Of a stretch of DNA of 64,000 nucleotides, positions 50,963-60,852 are shown piece by piece (position 1 is the first letter of the stretch; each line of letters opens with the position of its first letter). Source of the DNA: Mammaliicoccus sciuri (lineage in GTDB: Bacteria; Bacillota; Bacilli; Staphylococcales; Staphylococcaceae); contig NZ_CP094824.1 in the NCBI RefSeq assembly GCF_025561425.1, positions 2,294,001 through 2,358,000 of the forward strand, written 5' to 3'. The notes under the pieces were generated by a model. The model searched no databases. It was not told the origin of the DNA and was given only the letters and a program-made list of their open reading frames with translations. Made by a program: the position numbers and the translations under genes.

Positions 50963-52483
50963 TTAGTAATAACTATCACGCCATATCGCTTTTGTATCAA
51001 AAGTACCTTCAGGTTCTATTACTAATTCCGACATCCCACTATCTAACATGAAGTAATTTGAGCCAAAATCTTTCATCTCAAGTGCATTCTCATCATTTAA
51101 AGTCACAATATTTTGCCCCGTATCTACAACAATAAAGTCACCTTTCCTTATTACGATAGGTGTGACATCAGATTGCTTCGGCAGCAACTCTTGTACAGAG
51201 AACCCTAATAAATTTACATACATTCTTTTTTCATATTTAGCTGATTTACCAACATACATTTGAGCAATCCTTGCTTTACGCTGATAAAAATTGCCGCTAT
51301 CTTTAAAAATCTTAGAATCTTTATCAAGTGGTTTTCTTCTTCCTTTATCTTTACCATAATCATATTTACAAGTTTCAATGTATATCTCATTGCCTTTACG
51401 TTCTAATGTCATAAAGACATGCATGTTAGCTATTTTCAAATATTTAAATGGTGTTTCTCTTGTATAAATACGTTGTGCCTCGCCATGTTCATTGTAGGCA
51501 TATGCGATAATTTGACCGAAGTTACGACTAGTTGATGTATTGACATAACCGATACTGAATAACGTTCTATTATTCTCATCAACTATATAGGTAAAACCTT
51601 TACCAGGACCTGTATCTGCATGATGTCTCACAAGTACTTTGAACTTCACTCTAAAATCACCTAAACTTTTACCTAATGATTTATAAATTGCTGCACCATG
51701 CCAATTGGTTGATACAGTAGTACCGTAATTATTAGGATAGATACTATCCTTTAATTCAGATACACCAAATCGACCCCCATTTGCATCTCCACCGTCTAAT
51801 AAGTTACCAAACGTTGTGTTAGCCCCTACATACGCCCAGTTGCCAATTCCTGTGTGAAATTCATCATTGAATAAAAAAGGTTCTTCATCTTTATTAAATT
51901 TGTTAGCATCTTCTGATTTACCAATCATAAAATAGTCTTTAGCTACACCATCTTTACCTTTAGCAACCATGAAACTCGTTGCATCTTTCAGGGCTCTTGC
52001 TTCAATGATGACAGGTGTATCTGCAGTTCCATTGTTAACAACACCTATTTGGTCAGAAACAGCAGTATTAAATAGTTCATTTACTGAATACCTACGAGGG
52101 TCTAATATTGTTAATTTCAAATTAAATTTTGTTATTTGACCTTCAGTATTTAAAGGTATTTCGAAAGGACCATCTATGTGTACTTTCCAAAACCAATTTT
52201 GATTACTAAATCTAAAAGTAACAGGTTCATCATAATTCACAAACTTTACTAACTCATTAGTAATTTTATCATGATTTTTTGTACCCCCTTCTGATAGGTA
52301 ATCGTTATGAACTATCATGGGAATTTCAATTTCATATCCATCAATTTGTCTTGCTCTCTTAACACTTCCAGGTCTACCCTTTATTTTTTCAACTTCAGTA
52401 ACAAAATTAAAAGAGGGTATATTAAACCCTCTTTCAACAATTAGCCATGAAAGTCTTTCATTATTAATTATAATAGTCTCTAT
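50963..52483 (-). CDS. phage distal tail protein (Dit-like)
   Basis: About 506 residues, between the tape measure and the tail endopeptidase as in other siphoviruses. The first ATG at 52318 would skip a clear conserved N-terminus. Upstream in the same frame, NNERLSWLIVERGFNIPSFN and IKGRPGSVKRARQIDGYEIE are typical of Dit proteins. That segment begins at an ATA codon (52483-52481) placed 8 bases after AGGAGG, so initiation at ATA or a mutated ATG is implied. The C-terminal half carries a concanavalin-like insertion (FRVKFKVLVRHHADTGPGKG). It forms the baseplate hub. Confidence 0.8.
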   Translation of the reverse strand: METIIINNERLSWLIVERGFNIPSFNFVTEVEKIKGRPGSVKRARQIDGYEIEIPMIVHNDYLSEGGTKNHDKITNELVKFVNYDEPVTFRFSNQNWFWKVHIDGPFEIPLNTEGQITKFNLKLTILDPRRYSVNELFNTAVSDQIGVVNNGTADTPVIIEARALKDATSFMVAKGKDGVAKDYFMIGKSEDANKFNKDEEPFLFNDEFHTGIGNWAYVGANTTFGNLLDGGDANGGRFGVSELKDSIYPNNYGTTVSTNWHGAAIYKSLGKSLGDFRVKFKVLVRHHADTGPGKGFTYIVDENNRTLFSIGYVNTSTSRNFGQIIAYAYNEHGEAQRIYTRETPFKYLKIANMHVFMTLERKGNEIYIETCKYDYGKDKGRRKPLDKDSKIFKDSGNFYQRKARIAQMYVGKSAKYEKRMYVNLLGFSVQELLPKQSDVTPIVIRKGDFIVVDTGQNIVTLNDENALEMKDFGSNYFMLDSGMSELVIEPEGTFDTKAIWRDSYY

Positions 52484-52509
52484 TTTGAAGACCTCCTCTC
52501 ATATGCTGA

Positions 52510-55500
52510 TTAAAATTTACTTTTACGCTTTTTAGTTCTTTCATACTTATCTATTCCATTAAAAACTTGTCGCTCATGTTCATATTTATCAATTACAGGC
52601 CTAAAGTCTTTAGCAGCAATTTGAGCTAAGAATTCAACAGAGTCTTTCAACGCATTGATTGTTTCATCTTGCTTTTCAATCATTTTAAGTAATAATGAAG
52701 TTTCTGAATTACCGTCATTTGAGTTCTTTGGCTTAGGTAATTGGTTCGGACGTTTGTTATTGTTTGATTTAATATCATTAGCAGCTAAGGCTAATAACTT
52801 CATCGCATCATTTCTTCTTGATGGATCCCTTGGAATTATCCATTCACCATGACCTTGTTCTGCAATGTTATACCAACCGGGCGTGTTAATTAAACCACCT
52901 GTAGCGTAACCATGTCCATGACCGATGACACCTAGTAAACTTGAGCCATAACGCCTTTTTGCGTAATTCATACCAGCTACTAAGTTATGCAGTGGGTTCC
53001 AAATATTACCCATACCTTTACCTTGATTGGCTTTGAAAGTACCAGGTTTAACTTGTACAAGCCCCCTTGCATTTCCATCAGCTAATCCGTCATTTCCACC
53101 CATTGCTCTAGCATTACCGCTTGATTCTGTTTCTATTTGCTTAAGCCAAGCATTAATATACTTTTGTGTAACAGGCAGTTTGGCAATTTTTAAGGCAGTC
53201 CTAACTGTACCTAACCAACTACCACCAGACTTGCCACCTTTGCTTTTAAGGAATTTAACTGGGTCTTTTGTATTTCTATTAGTTAAGGCATTGGCTGCAG
53301 GTTCTTCTATTTGTGTGTGTAAATGAGGACCTGTTGTGTTAGCCCCACTATTACCCGTTTTAGCAAATGTTTGTCCCTTTTTAATACGACCTGTTTTTAG
53401 CACATCCGTTAAATGTAAGTAGTATTGAGCCAACTTACCATTTAGTATTTGCGCTACAGTACCTCCACCTGGATCATATTGTTTTCTTACAATACCTCCA
53501 GTTGGTGCTTGTATCTTTTCGTATTGATGTGGAGTATCAATACCATAATGTCGACCGCCATTGATTGATAAAGGATATCCGGCTAATGGTTTATTTGGAC
53601 TATATCCATAACTGATACCATGTTTTAAGATACTTGAACCATCAACATTTCCGTATCCACCAGCATCGTCAAACCAACTCATCACTTTTTTAACTAGTCC
53701 TTTTTTAAGACCAGTATATCCATGTTTAATAATACTTCCATAAACACCTTTGATTTTAGAAAAATCTACACCAAATTTTTCGAGTGCAATTTTCACTAAT
53801 TTACTAGGTTTTTCAATGTAGTCCCATACTTCAAATGCCTTTGATGTTGCTTTACCTACAACTTCGCCACTTTTTTTAGCAAGTGTATCTGTTCCGGCAT
53901 TCCAAGTAGCTTTTGCTACGTCCCAACCTTGAGTAAATGGGTCTTTTTTCTCTTTAGTCTGTTTCTTTGTGCCAGATCCCGCACTAAATCTAGGTATCAT
54001 GCCACTACTAATCATTGATTGAGTTTGCTTACCATTTATAACTTCCATACCTTTACTTAAAGGTACAATTACGTTACGACCTTGAGGTGCAAACATTGTT
54101 CCATCTTTATCTCTGATTAACTCCTGATGTCCATTAGGACCTTTACCATTGCCTCGACCTTTGTCATTAACCATGGCAAGAGTATTTTCTTGTAATTGAC
54201 CTTTAGAATTAGCTTTCACATCACCATTGCTGCCGGTACCAGTAGATAATTTAGGAACTTTACTACCAATTAACTTTTTATCCATAATTTTTTTAGATAA
54301 CCAGTTAACACCATCTATCATTTTGTTAAGTCCAGATATAGCACCATTTGCTATACCTTTACCAACTTTACTTGCAATATTCTTAAAGCCGCTTACTGAA
54401 TCAGATAAGAAACCTTTAAGTTTATTAATCCACGACTTACCTTTATCATACATGGCCTTGAAACCATTAATAACACCATTTTTAGCACCAGTAACTAATG
54501 TAGTAATTGTGTTTTTAATACGTGTCCATAAATTTTTTGTGAAATTAAATGTTTTTGTGAAAATAGATTTTACGGAGTTCCATAACTTTGTAAAAATATT
54601 TTTAACATTTGACCATGCAGAACTTGCAAGATTTTTAATAGTGTTTCTCAATTTCGTCCATAAATTTTTAGCAAAATTAAACGTTCTATTAAATAGATCT
54701 TTTACAGTATTGTATAATTTTGTGAATATATTTTTTACGTTTGACCATAAACTTTTTGCAAGTTTCACAACATTATTTTTTAATGAAGTCCACAATTTCT
54801 GAGTGAAATTTTTAACACTCGTAAAAATGGATTTGACTGATTTATACAATCCTGTAAATTTATTTCGAACATTAGTCCAAATACTTGTTGCCGTTTTAAC
54901 AATAAAGTTTTTAATAGAAGTCCAAATTTTCAATAAAAAGCTTTTAGTATTCGTGAAAATACCTTTTGTACTAGTGAACACTTTTCCGAATATTTTCTTG
55001 GTAATATTCCAAATAGCGCCTAGTGATTTACTGAAAATGCCTTTAATAGCACTCCAGATTCCACTCATTGTAGTTTTTAAGAAACCACCAAATAACTTCA
55101 CAACTTTAAGTATTTTCCCAACAAACCAAAGTTGTACTAAATTCAAAATTAATTGAACTACACCTTTTAGAACTTGAACTAATCCATTCAAAGCGCCTTT
55201 CCAATTTCCAGTTAACAAACTGCTGAATATCTTGATTGTTCCTAGTATGATATTTAAAGCGCCTTGAATGACACCTTTTATGCTATTCCATACACTAACA
55301 ATTAATGCCTTTATGGCAGGCCATAATAATTTCATGATATTCCAAATCAAAGTCATTATCGGTTTAATCACAAAATTCCAAATTGTACTAAATACAGTCC
55401 CTATTACCTGTCCAATATTTTTAACAGCTTGTGTAATTTCAGTACCATTCTTAGCCCAAAAAGCACTAATCTGTTTACCTATTTCCATACCAAAACTTTT

Positions 55501-58500
55501 TACTGCGTTTACAACTTGGAAGAAAATAGTTTTAACTTTTGTTGCAAAATTAGTTAATCCTACAACAACATTAGGAGGTAATATTTTTGATAATGTTATT
55601 ACTCCATCTTGTCCATTTCCTTTAAACAGTTGGAAAAAGCCCTTAATAATATTTCCTACGTTAATAAACGTTTGCTTAACTCCGTTTATGGCGTTATTCA
55701 CAATATTTCTGAATGTTTCAGACTTTTTATAAGCTATTGTGAACCCAATACCTAATGCAGTTAATCCTCCAACAATCCATAATAAAGGACCACCTGCGAA
55801 TGTTATTGCACTACCTAATAACGGAAACATTCTTGTGGCAGTAGCTAACTTACTAGATAGAAATGCCATTAAACCGCCTGCTTTACTAACACCTATTAGT
55901 AACGGACCTATAACACTCGCAATATTTACGATTGAGGTTGCCATAAACCCAAATAAAATTAATAATGGCGGTATAGTTGCAGCAATTCCTGTAAGTATAG
56001 TGCCTATTACAATGACAGACTTTGGTAATTTACTTATTTTATCAACAACAAATGTTACGGCATCTGCTAACTTTCTTAATGCCGGACCAAAAGCATTACC
56101 TATAATAATTGCTAGAGATTCAAAAGCGCCTCCTAATTGTTCTAGAGAACCTTTTAAATTGTCTTTCATTTTATCTGCGGCTGTTTTAGATGCACCACCA
56201 GAATTTTTTAAAGACGTAGAGTATTTCTCTAACTTTTTAGGACCGGCTTCAATCAATGCTAGAAAACCAGACGCAGCCTCAGTACCTACAATTGCAGATA
56301 CAGACGCTAGCTTTTCAGCTTTAGACATCCCAGAAAGTTCATCTTTGAACTGTCCTATTAAAGCAGGCATTCCTACGAATTTACCTTTACTATTTTCAAG
56401 ATGAATACCCATTTTTTCCATTTGTTTAGATGCTTTTTCTGAAGGTTTCGCTAATCGGATAAACGACGCACGTAATGCAGTACCGGCTTGAGAACCTTCA
56501 AGACCACTATTACTCATTATCTCAATTGCTGCTGAAGTATCTTCTAAAGAAACGCCTAAGGCATTAGCAGGGGTACCTGCATACTTAAGGGCATCCCCCA
56601 TATACTTAACGTCTGCTGCTGAATCATTAGCTGCAGTTGCTAAGATATCTGCAACTTTAGCTGATTCACTAGCTTTAAGTTTAAAGGAATTTAAGGTAGA
56701 CGCCATGATTGAGGCAGTAGTCGCTAAGTCTGCACCACTTGCTTCTGCAGCACTGATTGTTCCAGGCATAGCTGCCATAATCTGATTAGTATTCATACCA
56801 AGTGCTGCGAGTTCTTCCATTCCTTTTGCAACTTCATTTGCAGATAATGATGTTTTTGCACCCAAGTCTACAGCTTGATCACTCATTGCCTTAAGTTCTT
56901 TTTTACTTGCCCCTGCGATAGCACCTACTCTTGCCATCTGTCCTTCAAAATCTGCACCAACTTTAACTGCTGCACCAAATCCTGCAACTACTGGCATTGT
57001 CATGTAAAGTAATCCAGTTGTACCTGCAGACCGCATATTCATACCCGCTTGATTAATTGTATCGCTATACTTATTAACACTTTGGGTCATTCTTCCGAAA
57101 CCTGTAGAACCTAGAATTTGTGCATTCTTTTGTTGTGTATGGAATTCCTTATAAGCTTGTGCTGTTTGTTTTAATTCTGTTTCTAACTCATTCATTTGAA
57201 TCTTTTGATGATTTATAGATTCCGATAGTTCTCGCGCTTCTTGGCTATTTGCCCCTTGAGTTTGTTTAACAATTTTGTATTGAGTTTCAAGTTCTTTTAA
57301 AACTGTTTTTTGCTCTCTAAAAGATTGGTTTAAAGTTTTCAAATGCGATCTATAAGATTTAACACTTTCGCCTGCAGTACTGAAATTACTACGTGATAAA
57401 GATAAAGCACTATTCATACCTGAAATCTTACTACGTATTTCTGCCATTGTAGAAATACCTTCACGTTGTTCCATTTCCAATCTGTTATGTTGTTGAGTTG
57501 TGTCTTTTAATTGAACACCAAGTTCTTTAAGTTTAGTTTTTTCTTCAAGTAACGTTAAATTTAACTCTTGTGCTTCCTTACTAGTTTCTCCATATTGCTT
57601 TTTGGCATAGTCATATTGTCTTGATAAGTTTTGAACAATAAGCTTTTGGTCTTTCATACTATTATTTAACTCAGCAATATGCGCTTTATAAGCTTTTGCA
57701 GTCTGACCAGTTAATTTAAAATTACTAGAACTTATTTTTAAAGCATTAGATACTTGAGTTATTTTTTGTCTAATTTCAGACATAGATTGTGTTGCGGTTT
57801 TTTGTTCAAAAGCAAATTGTTTAGCTTGAACAGATGTTTGCTTGTATTGAGATTCTAAAGCATTCAGTGAGTTTTTTTCTTGAAGAATTTTTTGTTTTAA
57901 TTCTAGTGCTTCTTGACTAAGTTCACCTTTTTCTTTAGAAACTAATTTGTATCTAGTCTCAAGAGTTTGAATTGTTCTTTTATGCTTCTCAATTACAGTA
58001 TTTAAAGACTTTAAATAGTTTTCATAAGTTTTAGTTGACTTCCCGGCACGTTCAAACGCCATATTAGCTATATTCAATTGTTTACGCATAGTCCCCAAAA
58101 CTGTAGAAATCTTCTCCATTGAAAACACTGTTCGTTTTGTATTCTGTCCAAATTGATCCATTTCATTTTTTGTTTGATTCAATTGACGTTCATACATATT
58201 GAGTGCTTTATGTTGTTTACTATATTCTAGTCTTAATTTCTCAGCTTCTGCACTAGTTCTTTGTTCTTCTATAGTCATTTTACTCAGACGTTTTGTAATT
58301 TCTTCCATACTATTCTTTGTAATATCGATACCTTTTTTTAATTCTTTGGCACGTTTGTTAAAAGATTCCATACTTTTTTCGCTATGTTTAAAATTACTTG
58401 TTGATCTACTCATTTCACTAGATAAAATTTTGAATTGACCTTTTATCTGTTTAAGCGTTCTTTCAACATTTACATCTTTCATATTCATTAATACTGAAAA

Positions 58501-58521
58501 ACCTTTGATATTATTTGGCAC
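52510..58521 (-). CDS. phage tape measure protein with M23 peptidase and SLT domains
   Basis: At 2003 residues it sets tail length and escorts DNA entry. A long coiled-coil region (1-470) has internal repeats (NSLNALESQYKQTS, ELNNSMKDQKLIVQ). The TP901-type core (about 470-900) contains GMNMRSAGTTGLLYMTMPVV. A hydrophobic middle is followed by repeated FTKLWNSVKSIFTKTFNF-like units (about 1200-1400). The M23 endopeptidase has HYGIDTPHQYEKIQAPTGG and TGPHLHTQIE. A soluble transglycosylase domain follows (IETESSGNARAMGGNDGLAD, GLVQVKPGTF). Two muralytic domains would open the wall at infection. Start GTG with AAGGAG upstream. Confidence 0.93.
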   Translation of the reverse strand: MPNNIKGFSVLMNMKDVNVERTLKQIKGQFKILSSEMSRSTSNFKHSEKSMESFNKRAKELKKGIDITKNSMEEITKRLSKMTIEEQRTSAEAEKLRLEYSKQHKALNMYERQLNQTKNEMDQFGQNTKRTVFSMEKISTVLGTMRKQLNIANMAFERAGKSTKTYENYLKSLNTVIEKHKRTIQTLETRYKLVSKEKGELSQEALELKQKILQEKNSLNALESQYKQTSVQAKQFAFEQKTATQSMSEIRQKITQVSNALKISSSNFKLTGQTAKAYKAHIAELNNSMKDQKLIVQNLSRQYDYAKKQYGETSKEAQELNLTLLEEKTKLKELGVQLKDTTQQHNRLEMEQREGISTMAEIRSKISGMNSALSLSRSNFSTAGESVKSYRSHLKTLNQSFREQKTVLKELETQYKIVKQTQGANSQEARELSESINHQKIQMNELETELKQTAQAYKEFHTQQKNAQILGSTGFGRMTQSVNKYSDTINQAGMNMRSAGTTGLLYMTMPVVAGFGAAVKVGADFEGQMARVGAIAGASKKELKAMSDQAVDLGAKTSLSANEVAKGMEELAALGMNTNQIMAAMPGTISAAEASGADLATTASIMASTLNSFKLKASESAKVADILATAANDSAADVKYMGDALKYAGTPANALGVSLEDTSAAIEIMSNSGLEGSQAGTALRASFIRLAKPSEKASKQMEKMGIHLENSKGKFVGMPALIGQFKDELSGMSKAEKLASVSAIVGTEAASGFLALIEAGPKKLEKYSTSLKNSGGASKTAADKMKDNLKGSLEQLGGAFESLAIIIGNAFGPALRKLADAVTFVVDKISKLPKSVIVIGTILTGIAATIPPLLILFGFMATSIVNIASVIGPLLIGVSKAGGLMAFLSSKLATATRMFPLLGSAITFAGGPLLWIVGGLTALGIGFTIAYKKSETFRNIVNNAINGVKQTFINVGNIIKGFFQLFKGNGQDGVITLSKILPPNVVVGLTNFATKVKTIFFQVVNAVKSFGMEIGKQISAFWAKNGTEITQAVKNIGQVIGTVFSTIWNFVIKPIMTLIWNIMKLLWPAIKALIVSVWNSIKGVIQGALNIILGTIKIFSSLLTGNWKGALNGLVQVLKGVVQLILNLVQLWFVGKILKVVKLFGGFLKTTMSGIWSAIKGIFSKSLGAIWNITKKIFGKVFTSTKGIFTNTKSFLLKIWTSIKNFIVKTATSIWTNVRNKFTGLYKSVKSIFTSVKNFTQKLWTSLKNNVVKLAKSLWSNVKNIFTKLYNTVKDLFNRTFNFAKNLWTKLRNTIKNLASSAWSNVKNIFTKLWNSVKSIFTKTFNFTKNLWTRIKNTITTLVTGAKNGVINGFKAMYDKGKSWINKLKGFLSDSVSGFKNIASKVGKGIANGAISGLNKMIDGVNWLSKKIMDKKLIGSKVPKLSTGTGSNGDVKANSKGQLQENTLAMVNDKGRGNGKGPNGHQELIRDKDGTMFAPQGRNVIVPLSKGMEVINGKQTQSMISSGMIPRFSAGSGTKKQTKEKKDPFTQGWDVAKATWNAGTDTLAKKSGEVVGKATSKAFEVWDYIEKPSKLVKIALEKFGVDFSKIKGVYGSIIKHGYTGLKKGLVKKVMSWFDDAGGYGNVDGSSILKHGISYGYSPNKPLAGYPLSINGGRHYGIDTPHQYEKIQAPTGGIVRKQYDPGGGTVAQILNGKLAQYYLHLTDVLKTGRIKKGQTFAKTGNSGANTTGPHLHTQIEEPAANALTNRNTKDPVKFLKSKGGKSGGSWLGTVRTALKIAKLPVTQKYINAWLKQIETESSGNARAMGGNDGLADGNARGLVQVKPGTFKANQGKGMGNIWNPLHNLVAGMNYAKRRYGSSLLGVIGHGHGYATGGLINTPGWYNIAEQGHGEWIIPRDPSRRNDAMKLLALAANDIKSNNNKRPNQLPKPKNSNDGNSETSLLLKMIEKQDETINALKDSVEFLAQIAAKDFRPVIDKYEHERQVFNGIDKYERTKKRKSKF

Positions 58522-58548
58522 TTATCTCAACTCCTTTCTTAAAATATT

Positions 58549-58580
58549 CATAAAAAAAGACCCTTAGCTATCGGCTAAGG
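58549..58580 (-). terminator. terminator between gpGT and tape measure genes
   Basis: taacccttagc pairs with gctaagggt and seven Ts follow on the reverse strand. Confidence 0.8.
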
Positions 58581-58581
58581 G

Positions 58582-58806
58582 TTAGAATTTAGCAAATATA
58601 GCATCAGCTTTAGCATCAGAAACAACTTTATTAGTATGGCGCTCATCAAGAATTTGTATAATATAATGTAAAGGCATTTTTAGGACGTCATTTACATCTT
58701 TACCTTCTTTCATGAAATCGCGCACTATCACATCAAGGTTCTGAAGCATACCCTTATAAGTCAAATCACTTTCTTCTATTTGCTTTAGCTGAGACTCTGT
58801 ATAAAC
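58582..58806 (-). CDS. tail assembly chaperone gpGT extension (frameshift product)
   Basis: The T part of gpGT, read in the -1 frame after the slip at 58812-58806: VYTESQLKQIEESDLTYKGM, LQNLDVIVRDFMKEGKDVND and on to DAKADAIFAKF. It has no credible start of its own. The overlap with gpG and the in-phase A-AAA-AAG heptamer show that it is made as a fusion, as in lambda G/GT and most siphoviruses. The fusion binds the tape measure during tail assembly. Confidence 0.85.
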   Translation of the reverse strand, partial: VYTESQLKQIEESDLTYKGMLQNLDVIVRDFMKEGKDVNDVLKMPLHYIIQILDERHTNKVVSDAKADAIFAKF

Positions 58807-59147
58807 TTTTTTGTTTCATCGTCTTGTTGACCATTAGCAATAAATTCGATTTGCTTTTGTAATGCAGAGATTGCATCAGGTGCATGTAAACGAGTTTTAA
58901 CATCTTTTTTAGTAAATTGTTTACCATAGATTTTAACTACAGCATCAATTAACTTTTCAAGTTGCTCTTTAAATGACATTTCTCTTGTTCCATTTTCAAC
59001 TTCTTCTAATTCAGCCATAATGTCAGTTGCTTCATAAAGCACTTCTAACGGAATGAAATGTGGCGTTAAGAATGTTTCCATTTTAATTTCTTCAGCGTTT
59101 GGATTTTCTACTAATTGAATGTAATTTCTTTTTAACTTATTTGACAT
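58785..59147 (-). CDS. tail assembly chaperone gpG
   Basis: A 120-residue helical protein: LKRNYIQLVENPNAEEIKME, FLTPHFIPLEVLYEATDIMA, ending ETKKFIQSLS. It lies between the major tail protein and the tape measure genes. The slippery heptamer A-AAA-AAG at 58812-58806 is in the correct phase within DETKKF. Most ribosomes stop at 58785; some shift to make gpGT. It coats the tape measure before tail-tube polymerisation. Confidence 0.88.
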   Translation of the reverse strand: MSNKLKRNYIQLVENPNAEEIKMETFLTPHFIPLEVLYEATDIMAELEEVENGTREMSFKEQLEKLIDAVVKIYGKQFTKKDVKTRLHAPDAISALQKQIEFIANGQQDDETKKFIQSLS

Positions 59148-59328
59148 TTTTTACGTCTCCTTTAACTTTCATATTTCTTTTGAAAAATTTTTGATCATAT
59201 CCCGCTTCTTTTAAACGATTTTCAAAATCAGTAATGTATTTGACAGTTTTGTCGACAACTTTTCCTTTCTCAAATACTTCACCTGTTTCTTTATCACGAC
59301 ATTTATTTAATACTTTAAATTCAGCCAT
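59137..59328 (-). CDS. small phage protein between major tail and chaperone genes
   Basis: A 63-residue protein, AEFKVLNKCRDKETGEVFEK then YITDFENRLKEAGYDQKFFK. Proteins of this size and place are common in phi11/phi13-like staphylococcal phages; the role is unknown. The ATG at 59328 is preferred to 59337 because GAGGTG lies upstream at a proper distance. The stop overlaps the gpG start by 11 bases. Confidence 0.75.
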   Translation of the reverse strand: MAEFKVLNKCRDKETGEVFEKGKVVDKTVKYITDFENRLKEAGYDQKFFKRNMKVKGDVKNVK

Positions 59329-59399
59329 GTTTTTCACCTCATAATATTATTTTTGTATACAAAAATAGGCGACCTTTTACAGTCACCTTTAAATATTTA

Positions 59400-60020
59400 T
59401 TAACCTTCTGGTATTCCTTCAGCAACGTCCTCTGAAGTATAAGCACCTTTTAATAGACGTTTGAAGAATTCCGCTTCATCTTCATCTTTTGTCTTAGAAT
59501 CAAAGATAATCTTGCGTACATCATCACCAATTCTGTGCATTGCAGTACCTTCTGATTCTTCTTGAGAGAATTCCCAATTGTCTTCTGCAGATTTACCGTC
59601 TAGATTTGGTTCACTAAACATTACTTTCGTAAGACCGACACGTTGGAATGAACCATCACGTCTCTCACGCTTAAACCATACAGCTACATAGTTATTTTGC
59701 TTACCTTTTTTCTCTTCATAAATTCCTTTTTCATCATAGATCTCATTGAAGATAAGTGTTCGAATTTCTTGTGGAAAAGCATGCATCGTTAAGTTGATTG
59801 ATGATTCTCCATCTGTATTACCAGATTCAATAATCCCACCATCTGCATATGCATTCACAATTTCTCCACCAGTTTCAACACCGATTTCTTGTAAGCCTCT
59901 AGTTTGCGTTACTTTTTCATATTTAATTCCATTTTCACCTGGTTCGTCTGCTGTTAAAACAGCAAAACCTAAATCCTTTATATTAATATATGCTTTTGGT
60001 GTTTTAGCTTGTTTTACCAT
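59400..60020 (-). CDS. phage major tail protein (phi13-type)
   Basis: A 206-residue tail-tube subunit: QAKTPKAYINIKDLGFAVLT, then GGEIVNAYADGGIIESGNTD and VAVWFKRERRDGSFQRVGLT. The phi13 family major tail proteins show the same beta-sandwich pattern and place between the tail terminator and chaperone genes. GGAGGA precedes the ATG. A hairpin at about 59363-59388 (aggtgac with gtcgcct) may act as a terminator that raises expression of this abundant protein. Confidence 0.85.
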   Translation of the reverse strand: MVKQAKTPKAYINIKDLGFAVLTADEPGENGIKYEKVTQTRGLQEIGVETGGEIVNAYADGGIIESGNTDGESSINLTMHAFPQEIRTLIFNEIYDEKGIYEEKKGKQNNYVAVWFKRERRDGSFQRVGLTKVMFSEPNLDGKSAEDNWEFSQEESEGTAMHRIGDDVRKIIFDSKTKDEDEAEFFKRLLKGAYTSEDVAEGIPEG

Positions 60021-60022
60021 AA

Positions 60023-60430
60023 TTAAAATTCCTCCTCATAAAAAATAGCCTCATATCGTCTAGTTGAGCGATATAAAGCGAATTGTTTGTTAGTTTCATT
60101 TCCCATATTGCTTGAGAGACTTATCTTGTGTTTATTCCATAAAATCTTTTTAATCCGACTAGATATTTCATTTCTTCTTAATCTCGCATTAAAGCTTTTG
60201 TTTGCCTTTACATAAACATCAATTTGAAATGCATAATTTTGAGCCACCATATCACCATCATAATATTCTTCTGGGTAAGGGTCATCAAAGTCATCAAGAA
60301 TAACAGTTGGTCTTAGTATATTTTCTGCATCAGGTGTATCATTAAAATAAAAGTCTTCTTTTTTTACAAGCGTCATTAATTCATCGTCATTTACTAAAGT
60401 ATCATATACATAATTTAAAATATCTATCAT
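60023..60430 (-). CDS. tail terminator/tail component protein
   Basis: A 135-residue protein (DILNYVYDTLVNDDELMTLV, AQNYAFQIDVYVKANKSFNA) in the usual position between the HK97 gp10-like protein and the major tail protein, consistent with a DUF806/tail terminator family that caps the tail tube at the head end. It overlaps the preceding gene by 4 bases (ATGA-type coupling). Named by gene order and rough pattern. Confidence 0.75.
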   Translation of the reverse strand: MIDILNYVYDTLVNDDELMTLVKKEDFYFNDTPDAENILRPTVILDDFDDPYPEEYYDGDMVAQNYAFQIDVYVKANKSFNARLRRNEISSRIKKILWNKHKISLSSNMGNETNKQFALYRSTRRYEAIFYEEEF

Positions 60431-60852
60431 ATATATTTTTCTACTTCTGTTTGAACTGTTTTATAAAAGGTCTGACGTGCGCTTCTTAAGGCTTTTTCTA
60501 TAGCGCCATACCCTCTAGGTTTAATGAATTTACCGCTTGCCGTGTGAAAACCTTTTTCATTTAAATGTACAATACTATACCTGTTTTTTGGACCTTCCCA
60601 ATATATTCTCACGGATCTTATACCGTTTTCCCACATTGGTTTTGTCAATTTGATTTCCCCATACTCGGCACCAGTATCTCTGAAATATCTTAAGTTAGCT
60701 TTAACTGCGTTATACACTTCTTCTCCGGCTTTAGACAATGCTTCATCATATATCTTTAACATTCGTCTTTTACCTAAAGTTTGTTCCAAATAACTCATGA
60801 TAGCTTTTTCGTCAAAGAATACGCCTGATTTATTACCTGCTTTTATTCTCAT
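60427..60852 (-). CDS. HK97 gp10-family head-tail connector
   Basis: A 141-residue protein ending RGYGAIEKALRSARQTFYKT. The central SIVHLNEKGFHTASGKFIKP is characteristic of the HK97_gp10/tail-component family. It joins the neck to the tail. It overlaps its neighbours on both sides by 4 bases, showing a tightly coupled operon. Confidence 0.85.
   Translation of the reverse strand: MRIKAGNKSGVFFDEKAIMSYLEQTLGKRRMLKIYDEALSKAGEEVYNAVKANLRYFRDTGAEYGEIKLTKPMWENGIRSVRIYWEGPKNRYSIVHLNEKGFHTASGKFIKPRGYGAIEKALRSARQTFYKTVQTEVEKYI

Noticed and set aside
54227-56404. Several forward-strand open frames inside the tape measure gene
   Set aside because: They are shadows of the repetitive reverse-strand coding sequence, with no ribosome sites or family motifs.
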